Source of the DNA: Streptosporangium carneum
Lineage (GTDB): Bacteria; Actinomycetota; Actinomycetes; Streptosporangiales; Streptosporangiaceae
Direction: 5' to 3'
Assembly (NCBI RefSeq): GCF_027922005.1
Contig: NZ_BSEV01000002.1
Coordinates: 310,001 to 374,000, forward strand
Length of the DNA: 64,000 nt
Part shown: in pieces, positions 24,976 through 32,080 of the stretch
Layout of the letters: each line of letters starts with the position of its first letter
How positions within the stretch are numbered: the first letter of the stretch is position 1
The notes under the pieces: generated by a model
Told to the model about the DNA's origin: nothing
What the model saw: the letters and a program-made list of their open reading frames with translations, nothing else
Database searches by the model: none
Position numbers and translations under genes: made by a program

Positions 24976-25784
24976 GTCCTGACGCGGGGTACGACGTGCG
25001 GGCCGGGGTGGGCGAAGCGGAGTTCGCCCGGGTGATGGAGCGCTACCGGACCGAGTCCGCCGCCGCGGTGGCCGGGCTGCCCGGCCGTCCCGGCCTGCCG
25101 TACGACGGCTCAGGAGAGATGCTCGACGTCTGGGGCACCGGCGCGCGGCCGCGGCCGGTCTTCGTCTTCCTGCACGGCGGCTACTGGCGGATGCTCTCCC
25201 GGCACGAGTCCGCCTTCATGGCCCGCGTGCTCGCCGCCCACGGCATCGCCACGGTGGTTCCCGATTACACGCTCGCGCCCCGCGTGAGCCTGGAGGAGAT
25301 CGTCCGTCAGGTGCGCACGGCGATCGCCTGGATCCACCGCCACGGCCCCGGACACGGGCTCGACCCGGCCCGGATCGTCGTGGGCGGCAGCTCGGCGGGC
25401 GGGCACCTGGCGGCCATGACCGCGGTCGGCGGCTGGCAGGAGCCGCTCGGCCTGCCGCCGTCGGCCGTCCGCGCGGTGCTCCCGGTCAGCGGCCTGTTCG
25501 ATCTGCGCCCGCTCGTCCGCACCTACGTCAACGAATGGCTCGGTCTCGACGAGGCTCGCGCCGCCGCGCTCAGCCCGCTGCTGCATCCGGTGGAGCCTGG
25601 CTGCCCGGCCCATGTCGCGGTGGCCGAGCACGACGGCGCGGGCTTCCTGGAGCAGGCGGCGCGCTTCCACGCGCGATGGCCGTCCGAGCTGCTGACCGTG
25701 CCCGGACGGCACCACTACGACGTCATCCTGGACCTCGCCGACGCGGATTCCGCGCTCACCCGTGCCCTGCTGAACCTGTTCTGA
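24972..25784 (+). CDS. Arylformamidase-like alpha/beta hydrolase
   Basis: 270 residues, GTG start overlapping the dioxygenase stop. 'FVFLHGGYWRML' (His68-Gly-Gly-Tyr-Trp72) is the HGGYW oxyanion motif of kynurenine formamidases; the nucleophile elbow is 'VVGGSSAGGHLAAM' (Ser141); late 'AVAEHDGAGF' and 'VPGRHHYDVI' provide Asp/His candidates. Kynurenine formamidases hydrolyse N-formylated anilines. After HOD-type cleavage of a 2-unsubstituted quinolone the product is N-formylanthranilate, so this enzyme would yield anthranilate and formate. The C-terminal 70 bp overlap the convergent LysR gene. Esterase activity cannot be excluded. Confidence 0.8.
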   Translation: MSPDAGYDVRAGVGEAEFARVMERYRTESAAAVAGLPGRPGLPYDGSGEMLDVWGTGARPRPVFVFLHGGYWRMLSRHESAFMARVLAAHGIATVVPDYTLAPRVSLEEIVRQVRTAIAWIHRHGPGHGLDPARIVVGGSSAGGHLAAMTAVGGWQEPLGLPPSAVRAVLPVSGLFDLRPLVRTYVNEWLGLDEARAAALSPLLHPVEPGCPAHVAVAEHDGAGFLEQAARFHARWPSELLTVPGRHHYDVILDLADADSALTRALLNLF

Positions 25785-26791
25785 TCCCCGCCGGCCGCCG
25801 GTTCCAGCGCGGAGGCGCGTTCGCGCAGGAAACCGATCAGCAGCCCGGCCGCCGGCGTCAGCGACCGCTCCTGCGGGACGGTGACCCCCACCGCCCGCCG
25901 AATCCCCTCCAGCGGTACGGCGAGCGGCGCGAGATCGCCGTCGGCGGCGGCGATCAGCTCCGGCAGCACAGCGATCATGTCGGTCTCCCGCACAAGGGTG
26001 CGCACAGTGAGGATCGAGGTGCACTCGACCACGTCCGCGGGCAGGTCGAGGTCCTCGGCGCGGAAGGCCTGCTCCACCTCCTGGCGCAGGGCGGTCTGCG
26101 CCAGCGGCAGGATCCACGGGTAGTCGAGCAGGTCGCCCAGGCCCAGTCCCGCCCGCCCGCGCACAGGGTGGTCGCGGCGGGCGACCAGCCGCATCGCCTC
26201 GCTGTAGAGCCGGATCTGCCGCAGTCCGCCCAGGCCGCCGAGCGGAGTGAGCCGGCCCACGATCAGGTCGAGCTCCCCGGCGAGCAGCCGCAGCACCTGC
26301 TTGTCGAAGGTCGCCTCCGACACCACCACGGTGACGCCCGGGTGCGCCCGCTTGAGGTCGGCGATCGCCCGGGGCAGGAGCTGGCTGGAGCCGGCCAGCA
26401 AGGTGCCGACCCGGACCGTGCCCAGGCGCCCGTCGGCGAGGTCGGTGATCCGCTCCCCCGCCCGCCGCAGCTCGGCCAGCGCGGCCCGCGCGTGCTCCAG
26501 GAACGCCTCGCCGTAGAAGGTGGGGCTCACCCCGCGCGGCCCGCGGACGAACAGCTCCACGTCCAGGATGCGTTCGAGCTCGCGCAGGCAGCGGGTCACG
26601 GCGGGCTGGGCCAGGCGCAGGTGCTGGGCGGCCCGCACCACGCTGCCCTGCTCGGCGATGGCCACCACCACGATGAGGTGACGGAGCTTCAGCCGTCCGT
26701 TGAGCAGGTCGATCTCGGGCTCCTCACTGGCTCGAAGATATGATCCAAAGGTGGATACATCTGACAGGTCGCGAACGGGCGACGCGGTCAC
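25715..26791 (-). CDS. LysR-family regulator, PcaQ/GbpR-like
   Basis: The core is 'GRLKLRHLIVVVAIAEQGSV', then 'QHLRLAQPAVTRCLRELER', an N-terminal winged HTH of the PcaQ/GbpR type, followed by a substrate-binding domain ('LGTVRVGTLLAGSSQLLPRA', 'GELDLIVGRLTP', 'VRETDMIAVLPELIA'). The start is uncertain: the first ATG (26836) and the GTG used here (26791, 358 residues) both overlap the divergent GntR gene. Family members normally begin about 25-30 codons later, where only a non-standard start is available. Probably activates the divergent catabolic genes in response to a pathway aromatic. Convergent overlap with the hydrolase. Confidence 0.8.
   Translation of the reverse strand: MTASPVRDLSDVSTFGSYLRASEEPEIDLLNGRLKLRHLIVVVAIAEQGSVVRAAQHLRLAQPAVTRCLRELERILDVELFVRGPRGVSPTFYGEAFLEHARAALAELRRAGERITDLADGRLGTVRVGTLLAGSSQLLPRAIADLKRAHPGVTVVVSEATFDKQVLRLLAGELDLIVGRLTPLGGLGGLRQIRLYSEAMRLVARRDHPVRGRAGLGLGDLLDYPWILPLAQTALRQEVEQAFRAEDLDLPADVVECTSILTVRTLVRETDMIAVLPELIAAADGDLAPLAVPLEGIRRAVGVTVPQERSLTPAAGLLIGFLRERASALEPAAGGDQNRFSRARVSAESASARSRMTS
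26743..26756. promoter_or_regulatory. Inverted repeat at the LysR/GntR junction
   Basis: ATCCA-AAGG-TGGAT, perfect 5-bp arms, overlapping the GTG start of the GntR gene at 26751. A closely related sequence, ATCCACTTTAGGAT, occurs at 27595-27608 at the end of the GntR gene ahead of the amidohydrolase. The pair suggests one regulator acting at both places, most simply GntR itself. Confidence 0.45.
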
Positions 26792-27605
26792 GCTGGTGCA
26801 CGAGGAGCTCCGGGAGCTGATCCTCAGCGGGCGCATCCCGCCCGGTCAGCGGCTCACCCAGCGCGAGCTCGGCGAGCGGCTCGGCGTGGGCCGCACCCCG
26901 CTGCGCGAGGCGCTGCGGATGCTGGAGGCCGAGGGGTTCGTGCTCTCCCGGGCCAACCACGGCGTCACCGTCGCCGGACTCGACCTCGACGAGGCCGAGG
27001 AGCTCTACGCCGCGCTGCTCATGCTGCAGGCGCCGATGGTGCCCCGGGCGGTCCGGGAGATCTCCGAGGAGTCGCTGACCCGGATGGCCGAGCTGTCGGC
27101 GCTGATGCGCGGCCGACCCCAGGAGCCACGCGACTTCCACCGCGACCACGCCGCCTTCCACGCCCTGCACGAGGCGACCTTCGGGCCCACCCTGTCCAAG
27201 ATCGCCCATGACCTGTACCGGCGACTGTCGCGGCTGCAGCGCTTCTATTACCGCAGCCGCCGTATCCCGGCCTTCGCCGTCGAGCTCGACCGGGCCCTCC
27301 TGGAGGCGATGCGGCGCCGGGACGGCGCGCGGGCGCGGCGGGTACAGGAGCTGCACGTGCTCAGCTCCGCGATCGGGCTGATCACCGACGCCGACCCCTG
27401 GCACCGCTTCGGGCCGCTGGTCGACGCCGCGGCGGGGCTGGGGATCACCGTGCCTCTCTCGGCGGACGGCACGCTCGCGCCGCCGGTCGAGGTCGCCTGG
27501 GCCGTGGAGCTGCCGGGATACGAGCCGGTGACCACGGATTACGTCGTGGACGTGACGTCTGCCCATGTCCACTCCCACCAGGGCCAGAAATTGGATCCAC
27601 TTTAG
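26751..27605 (+). CDS. GntR-family (FadR/FCD) transcriptional regulator
   Basis: 284 residues from GTG. N-terminal winged HTH 'VHEELRELILSGRIPPGQRL', then 'LGERLGVGRTPLREALRMLE' and 'GFVLSRANHGVTVAGLDLDE'; C-terminal helical FCD-type effector domain with metal-ligand-like 'DFHRDHAAFHALHEATFG' (Asp, His) and 'RRVQELHVLSSAIG'. The last 50 residues extend beyond the usual end. Effectors of this group are small acids or aromatics. It lies between LysR and the amidohydrolase, on the same strand as the latter; the stop is within the second inverted repeat. Confidence 0.85.
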   Translation: MDTSDRSRTGDAVTLVHEELRELILSGRIPPGQRLTQRELGERLGVGRTPLREALRMLEAEGFVLSRANHGVTVAGLDLDEAEELYAALLMLQAPMVPRAVREISEESLTRMAELSALMRGRPQEPRDFHRDHAAFHALHEATFGPTLSKIAHDLYRRLSRLQRFYYRSRRIPAFAVELDRALLEAMRRRDGARARRVQELHVLSSAIGLITDADPWHRFGPLVDAAAGLGITVPLSADGTLAPPVEVAWAVELPGYEPVTTDYVVDVTSAHVHSHQGQKLDPL

Positions 27606-27796
27606 GATATCTCTGCCGCCATCCTGCGTCGCCCGCCCGGCGCTGTCCAATACGCTTTCCGTCGCGAGCCATAACCAGGATGAGATACCTCCGAATCGGC
27701 ATACCTCGCCGCCTAAGCGGCATTGGCGCACCCCGCTCCCCCGCCGCCAGCATCGGACCGTCACCCAACCCGTTCGAGCCCGCGGAGCCGTACACG
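27595..27796. promoter_or_regulatory. Leader of the amidohydrolase gene
   Basis: It contains the ATCC-ACTTTA-GGAT inverted repeat (27595-27608), and further down two direct copies of ATACCT exactly 16 bp apart (27685-27690 and 27701-27706) and a GCCGC-CTAA-GCGGC stem near 27709. This is probably the amidohydrolase promoter and operator region. Confidence 0.4.
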
Positions 27797-29257
27797 ATGA
27801 ACCGCACACTGATCACCGGCGGACATGTGATCACCATGGACGACACCCTGGGCGACCTGCCCGACGGAGCCGTCCTGGTCGAGGGCGACCGGATCGCCGC
27901 GGTCGGCCGCACGGCCGAGGAGTTCGCCCACGTCGACGCCGAGCGCATCGACGCCGCGGGCGGCTTCGTCCTGCCCGGCATGATCGACAGCCACCGGCAC
28001 ACCTGGATGGCGCTGCTGCGCGGCCACTCGGCCGACCAGTCGCTCCTGGAGTTCCTCGCCTCCACCTTCTACGGCATCGGCTCGCTCGTCACCGCCGCCG
28101 ACCTCGGCGCCGCCGCGCAGGTGGGTGCCCTGGAGGCACTCGACGCCGGTGTCACCACCATCCTCGACTGCTGCGACTGCGTGAACAGCCCCGAGCACGC
28201 CGACGCGGCCGTGGAGTCGCTGAAGGCGTCCGGGATCCGGTTCGTCTACGCGTACGGCATGCAGGCCTTCGACTTCCAGCCTCCCGCCTTCGCCGGCCAC
28301 GCCGACCGGCTGCGTGACGCCCGCCGCCTGCGCGCGGAGCACTTCGCCGCCGACGGCCTGGGCCGGATGGGCCTGCTTTACAGTGACTTCGGCATCCTGC
28401 CCTTCGAGCAGACCGCCGAAGAGATCCGCACCGCCCGCGACCTGGGTGTCCTCGGCGCTTCCCACACCGGCGCCGCCACCGGCTCCATCCTGCTGCGTGG
28501 CCTGCGCGAACTGCACGACCACGACCTGCTGCTGCCCGGCCACCTGCACATCCACTGCCCGGCCCTGACCGATCAGGAATGGAAGCTCCTCGCCGGAACC
28601 GGAGGCAAGGTCACCATCGCCCCCGAGACCGAGATGCAGATGGGCATGGGCCACCCGCCTTTCCGCGCCGCCCTCGACCACGGACTCGCCCCCGCGATCA
28701 GCACCGACATCGTCTGCGTCGGCTCGGGCGACCTGTTCTCCCAGATGCGGCTCGGCCTGCAGTTCCAGCGCTGCCTCGACCACGACGCCGTGCACCGCAC
28801 CGGCACCATGCCCGTCCGCGTCGGTCTCGGCGTGCGCGACGCGCTCAACTGGGCCACCCGCAACGGCGCGGACGCCCTCGGCCTCGGCGCGCTCACCGGC
28901 TCCCTCACGCCCGGCAAGCAGGCCGACCTCATCGTCGTGGCCCCGCGCATGGACCTCGTCCGCTCCAGCCACCCGACCGGCTCCGTCGTGCTCCAGTCCA
29001 CCGCCGCGGACGTCTCCACCGTGCTCGTCGCCGGTCAGACCCGCAAGCTGTACGGCAGGCTCACCGGGGTCGACCTCGCCGCCGTACGCCGCCGCGCCAA
29101 CGCTGCGCTGGACCGGCTGCAGCAGGCCGCGTCGGCGCTTCCCTCACTGGCGCCGGAGGCTGTTCACGGGTGGTTCACCCAGGCCGAGCGGATGGCTTCG
29201 GCGAACTTCGCCCGTGCCTACATCCAGCAGCCCCAGGGTCTGTCCGGCAGATCTTGA
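27797..29257 (+). CDS. Amidohydrolase, AtzA/TrzN/cytosine-deaminase superfamily
   Basis: 486 residues. Metal ligands: His66 and His68 in 'PGMIDSHRHTWMALLRG', His in 'LPGHLHIHCPALT', a downstream Glu/His region 'VTIAPETEMQMGMGHPPF', and Asp in 'AISTDIVCVGSGDLFSQMRL'. N- and C-terminal beta-strands form the composite domain ('ITGGHVITMDDTLGDLPDGA', 'LTPGKQADLIVV'). The group hydrolyses C-N or C-Cl bonds on N-heteroaromatic rings. In this context it could convert a 4-amino- or 4-halo-quinoline to the 4-quinolone used by the neighbouring enzymes; that is inference. A longer in-frame start at 27680 lacks good composition. Confidence 0.83.
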   Translation: MNRTLITGGHVITMDDTLGDLPDGAVLVEGDRIAAVGRTAEEFAHVDAERIDAAGGFVLPGMIDSHRHTWMALLRGHSADQSLLEFLASTFYGIGSLVTAADLGAAAQVGALEALDAGVTTILDCCDCVNSPEHADAAVESLKASGIRFVYAYGMQAFDFQPPAFAGHADRLRDARRLRAEHFAADGLGRMGLLYSDFGILPFEQTAEEIRTARDLGVLGASHTGAATGSILLRGLRELHDHDLLLPGHLHIHCPALTDQEWKLLAGTGGKVTIAPETEMQMGMGHPPFRAALDHGLAPAISTDIVCVGSGDLFSQMRLGLQFQRCLDHDAVHRTGTMPVRVGLGVRDALNWATRNGADALGLGALTGSLTPGKQADLIVVAPRMDLVRSSHPTGSVVLQSTAADVSTVLVAGQTRKLYGRLTGVDLAAVRRRANAALDRLQQAASALPSLAPEAVHGWFTQAERMASANFARAYIQQPQGLSGRS

Positions 29258-29339
29258 TCTCGTCGGTGTGACTGGACAACGGACAGCCAGGCACCGGGCA
29301 CCGGGATCGGATGCTCGCGCGCCCCCGGCGACCGGGCTG

Positions 29340-30257
29340 TCAGGACACGCGCTTGGCGTGGACGCCCCAGGTGTCGCACGAGGCCACGGTCCCCTCCCGC
29401 TCTCCTCGCTTCATCCAGGCGACGGTGTGGGCCCACGAACCGTGCGTGCGCACGTATCCCTTCACCCAGTCGTCCGCCGGCATCTTCGCGTACTCCTCGA
29501 ACATCCGCCGATGGAGATCCAGCTCTCCTGGCAGGGCGGTTCGCAACGTCACCGCGGCCAGGCAGCTGGCCTGCAGTTCGAGCCTGCGCGACCAGTCCTC
29601 GTCGTGGCGTCGCGTCATCAAGCCGTCGGCGATCGCCCCGACGAACTGGGCGTGGTGGGCGTACTCGTGCGCGAGCACGAACATCGGGCGGATGTCTTCG
29701 CCGAGCCGTACGTTGACCACGTTCGTTCCGAAGCAGTAGAGCCCGCCCCACTCGTACGCGTTCAGCGCGCAGGCCGCCTCCTCCGGAGTGCGGACCAGGC
29801 GCAGCTCCGGCCTGGTGTAGGCGACGTCCACCTGCGCCAGCGTGGCGGCCCACATGCGGTCCAGGCAGAGCGCGAGGGCCCGCAGCGTCTTCTCGGTCTC
29901 CATGGTGCCCGGCAGGCTGTCACAACGCGCGTCGACCGGGCCGAGCCCGCGGTAGGAGCGATGTGTGACTCTCAGCCACACAGGTTGGCTGGGCGTGGCC
30001 GTCGGGAGCGCGGGCACCCCGGGCGTGACAGTCGGGGGCACGGACGCCCCAGGTGTGGCGGCCGGGGGCACGGACGCCCCGGGCGTGGCGGCCGCCCGTG
30101 CGAGAGGGCCGGGCGTGGACCCGGTCAGCTCCTCGAAGCGGCCGCCGAAGTAGATCGCGCCGCCGACGAGGGCGAAGGCGCAAAGGTAGGCCAGCGTCCG
30201 CCGGACGCCTCCGAACCGCGGTCGCTCGTCCCTCGTCCGGTCCCGCGGGTTCTCCAC
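29340..30257 (-). CDS. Membrane-anchored HExxH metallopeptidase-like protein (paralog 2)
   Basis: 305 residues. Membrane segment 'TLAYLCAFALVGGAIYFG' (about 21-38), a Pro/Thr/Ala repeat linker (about 50-95), then the peptidase domain: 'FVLAHEYAHHAQFVGAI' (HEYAH) and 'SRRLELQASCLAAVTLRTAL'. Where paralog 1 has QADC this copy has QASC, so an acidic residue next to the cysteine is replaced. The C-terminus 'EGTVASCDTWGVHAKRVS' closely matches paralog 1. It lies directly downstream of the DALR gene (47 bp) and is convergent with the amidohydrolase. Confidence 0.78.
   Translation of the reverse strand: MENPRDRTRDERPRFGGVRRTLAYLCAFALVGGAIYFGGRFEELTGSTPGPLARAAATPGASVPPAATPGASVPPTVTPGVPALPTATPSQPVWLRVTHRSYRGLGPVDARCDSLPGTMETEKTLRALALCLDRMWAATLAQVDVAYTRPELRLVRTPEEAACALNAYEWGGLYCFGTNVVNVRLGEDIRPMFVLAHEYAHHAQFVGAIADGLMTRRHDEDWSRRLELQASCLAAVTLRTALPGELDLHRRMFEEYAKMPADDWVKGYVRTHGSWAHTVAWMKRGEREGTVASCDTWGVHAKRVS
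29971..30120 (-). repeat. 30-bp in-frame tandem repeat
   Basis: Period exactly 30 bp: units 30001-30030, 30031-30060 and 30061-30090 are well conserved, with degenerate copies on each side. They encode a 10-residue Ala-Thr-Pro-Gly-Ala-Ser-Val-Pro-Pro-type repeat in the linker of the peptidase. Paralog 1 lacks it, so the expansion followed the duplication. Confidence 0.9.
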
Positions 30258-30304
30258 CCGCTCCCCCTATGACTGTTTCCGATCTTCCGGGCTTACCGGA
30301 TTTA

Positions 30305-31048
30305 TCACAACCTGTCAGGCGGCGTCTCGCCGATCGCCGCAAACGCCTCGGCGAGCACATCCCGTACGGCCCGCGCCAGCCGTACCCGGGCGGTGTGCAG
30401 CGCCTTCGGCTCCTTGTCTCCGCTGGGCAGCGCGGGAGCGCGCTCGAAGGCGTCGTGGTAGGCCAGGGCGAGCTGCTCGGCGTAGGCCGCCCATCCGGGG
30501 TCACGGCTCACCCGCCTGCCGTACACCTCGGCCAGCGCCCTGAGCACCGCCCGATCCTCCCGTCCGTCCAGCAGCTCAGGCCTGAACGTCCCGCCGACGC
30601 CCAGCTCGGCCGCCCAGCGCTGCACGGCCACCGCCCGCACGTGGGCGTACCGCACGACGAACCCCGGGTTCTGCCACGTCCTGGGGAAGTCGTCCCACGG
30701 CGACGTCCCCGCGCCCCGAAGGATTCCGGGGACTGCGACAGGGGCGGAGACGGCGGAAGAGGAGGCCGTGGCGGAGACGGCGGCGGAGGGCGCGTCGGCG
30801 AGGCCGGGCGGGACGGGGCCGACCTCGGTCACCAGCTCCCCCGGAACAGTCACCACGATCTCCAGCCACCCGCCGGGTCGCACCCGCACCTCGGCGACCC
30901 CCGGCAGCGCCCGCAACCGCGCGGCCATCTCCTCGGGAACCTCCCCCCGACGCAACGCGGCAGGAGAGGCGTAGAGCGCCTCCTCCTCCCACGTCCCCCG
31001 GGGAATGGGCGGCATGCCGAGGACCTCACCGAGCTGACCGGGCGTCAT
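30305..31048 (-). CDS. ArgS-like DALR anticodon-binding domain protein
   Basis: 247 residues. The C-terminal half matches the arginyl-tRNA synthetase C-terminal domain: 'NPGFVVRYAHVRAVAVQRW', 'ALAYHDAFERAPALPSGDKE' and 'LHTARVRLARAVRDVLAEAF', ending 'IGETPPDRL'. The catalytic half with HIGH and KMSKS motifs is absent, so it cannot charge tRNA. The N-terminal 90 residues resemble an ArgS-like N-terminal domain followed by a Ser/Ala linker. Such proteins are found near lysA in actinomycetes; here the 10-kb island and peptidases separate them. It may bind tRNA-Arg. Function not established. Confidence 0.8.
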   Translation of the reverse strand: MTPGQLGEVLGMPPIPRGTWEEEALYASPAALRRGEVPEEMAARLRALPGVAEVRVRPGGWLEIVVTVPGELVTEVGPVPPGLADAPSAAVSATASSSAVSAPVAVPGILRGAGTSPWDDFPRTWQNPGFVVRYAHVRAVAVQRWAAELGVGGTFRPELLDGREDRAVLRALAEVYGRRVSRDPGWAAYAEQLALAYHDAFERAPALPSGDKEPKALHTARVRLARAVRDVLAEAFAAIGETPPDRL

Positions 31049-31070
31049 GCCCGCAGCCTATGGGGAGTGG

Positions 31071-31150
31071 GCTGCGCCAGGCGGGGCGATTCCAGCCCAC
31101 CCGTGAGGCCCGCACTCCGGTGATGCACCCGATGCCCACCCCACCCACTC
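31071..31150 (-). repeat. Dispersed repeat, copy A
   Basis: The minus-strand sequence of about 78 bp aligns with the plus strand at 34086-34163 with roughly 86% identity by eye. The conserved core is GCGGGCCTCACGGGTGGGCT. The two copies are inverted relative to each other and lie in intergenic DNA on either side of the XRE/Nudix genes. Confidence 0.85.
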
Positions 31151-31226
31151 TCGGCCTGTTCCACAGGGATCGGGAAACGCTCCACGAGAAGCGGGAGACC
31201 GATGGCGCGGTTTCCAGCTGGCCGAG

Positions 31227-31258
31227 GTGCGGCCCAGGTCCCTCCTCCTGGGCCGCAC
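31227..31258. terminator. Perfect 12-bp hairpin
   Basis: Arms GTGCGGCCCAGG (31227-31238) and CCTGGGCCGCAC (31247-31258), loop of 8 bases. With the next hairpin it lies downstream of the small minus-strand operon ending at 31322, ahead of the DALR gene. No T-tract. Confidence 0.6.
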
Positions 31259-31265
31259 GCGGGGT

Positions 31266-31304
31266 GGTACGGCGGCGCGCGCCGGGGAAGGGCGCCGCCG
31301 TACC
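31266..31304. terminator. Perfect 13-bp hairpin
   Basis: Arms GGTACGGCGGCGC (31266-31278) and GCGCCGCCGTACC (31292-31304), loop of 13 bases. It is the first of two tandem hairpins met by minus-strand transcripts from the small operon. Confidence 0.6.
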
Positions 31305-31321
31305 GGCTTCGGGGACGATCG

Positions 31322-31672
31322 TCAGAGGGGGGCGGGCTCGCGCGGGGCGGGCGGGGCCGAGACGATCCGTCTCTGACGGTCCAGGACCGTCGGGAACAGG
31401 TCGGCGGAGGCGTGAACGGCCTCCGCCTCACGCATCCGCGCCTCCAGCCCCTCGGGGGTGGGGTCGCAGAGGATGAGAGGTTCGGGGGCGGGCCAGGCGG
31501 CGAGGGCGTGGAAGCGTCGGCTGCCGGTGCCGTACAGCACCACCCACCCCGGCCACGCCGTCTCCAGTCGTTCGGCCTCGGCCCGAGCCGGGCCGTCCCA
31601 CAGGCGGCGATGCACCGGCATGCGGTCCTGCCCAGCACGATGTCTTCCCGGATTACGGGGCTGCCCGATCAC
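31322..31672 (-). CDS. Hypothetical small protein
   Basis: 116 residues, GTG start overlapping the upstream stop by four bases. Mixed composition with 'ETAWPGWVVLYGTGSRRFHA', then 'PLILCDPTPEGLEARMREAE', suggesting a small alpha/beta domain. I do not recognise a named family. It forms a two-gene operon with 31669-31902, divergent from the XRE regulator at 32081, an arrangement often seen for XRE-controlled small-protein pairs in actinomycetes. Confidence 0.55.
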   Translation of the reverse strand: MIGQPRNPGRHRAGQDRMPVHRRLWDGPARAEAERLETAWPGWVVLYGTGSRRFHALAAWPAPEPLILCDPTPEGLEARMREAEAVHASADLFPTVLDRQRRIVSAPPAPREPAPL

Positions 31673-31902
31673 GAGGCCACCCGTCCGGCGCTCGTGGCCC
31701 GCTCGGCCGTCTCCTCCTGACGGGCCGTCGCGACGCGCAGCTCCTCCAGCGTGTCGCCGTCCACGGTGCGCTCGGCCCCCGCCTCGAACGCGGCGTCCGT
31801 GAACGGTGCCACCCGCGAGGCCCAGAACCGCCCCTGGTCACTGAGAAACACCCGCCAGCCGGGAATCATCAGCCCCAGAGGAATGGACTTAACATCTTCC
31901 AT
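31669..31902 (-). CDS. Hypothetical small protein with conserved GWRVF..GRFWA motif
   Basis: 77 residues. 'MIPGWRVFLSDQGRFWASR' followed by 'AGAERTVDGDTLEELRVATA' resembles small proteins that often accompany XRE regulators in actinomycetes (recollection, no search done). There is no signal or membrane segment. It is translationally coupled to the next gene. The divergent spacing to the XRE gene is about 180 bp. Confidence 0.55.
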   Translation of the reverse strand: MEDVKSIPLGLMIPGWRVFLSDQGRFWASRVAPFTDAAFEAGAERTVDGDTLEELRVATARQEETAERATSAGRVAS

Positions 31903-32080
31903 GGGTCAGGAGCACCTTCCTGATCAAGGACCCGTCCGGACGTTACGAGCGCCGGACGGGTCCGTCGTTTTCCGCGCCTTTGACTTGCGGCAATGCCATA
32001 GTGAGGACAGCCGGGAGCCGACAGAGGAAAAACGGCGTGGTCACAGCGTGGCCATGTGCGAACACGATCGCGAGGTGGCG

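Noticed and set aside
30305-31048. Arginyl-tRNA synthetase (argS)
   Set aside because: Only the C-terminal DALR part is present; there is no HIGH or KMSKS motif, so the enzyme name would be wrong.
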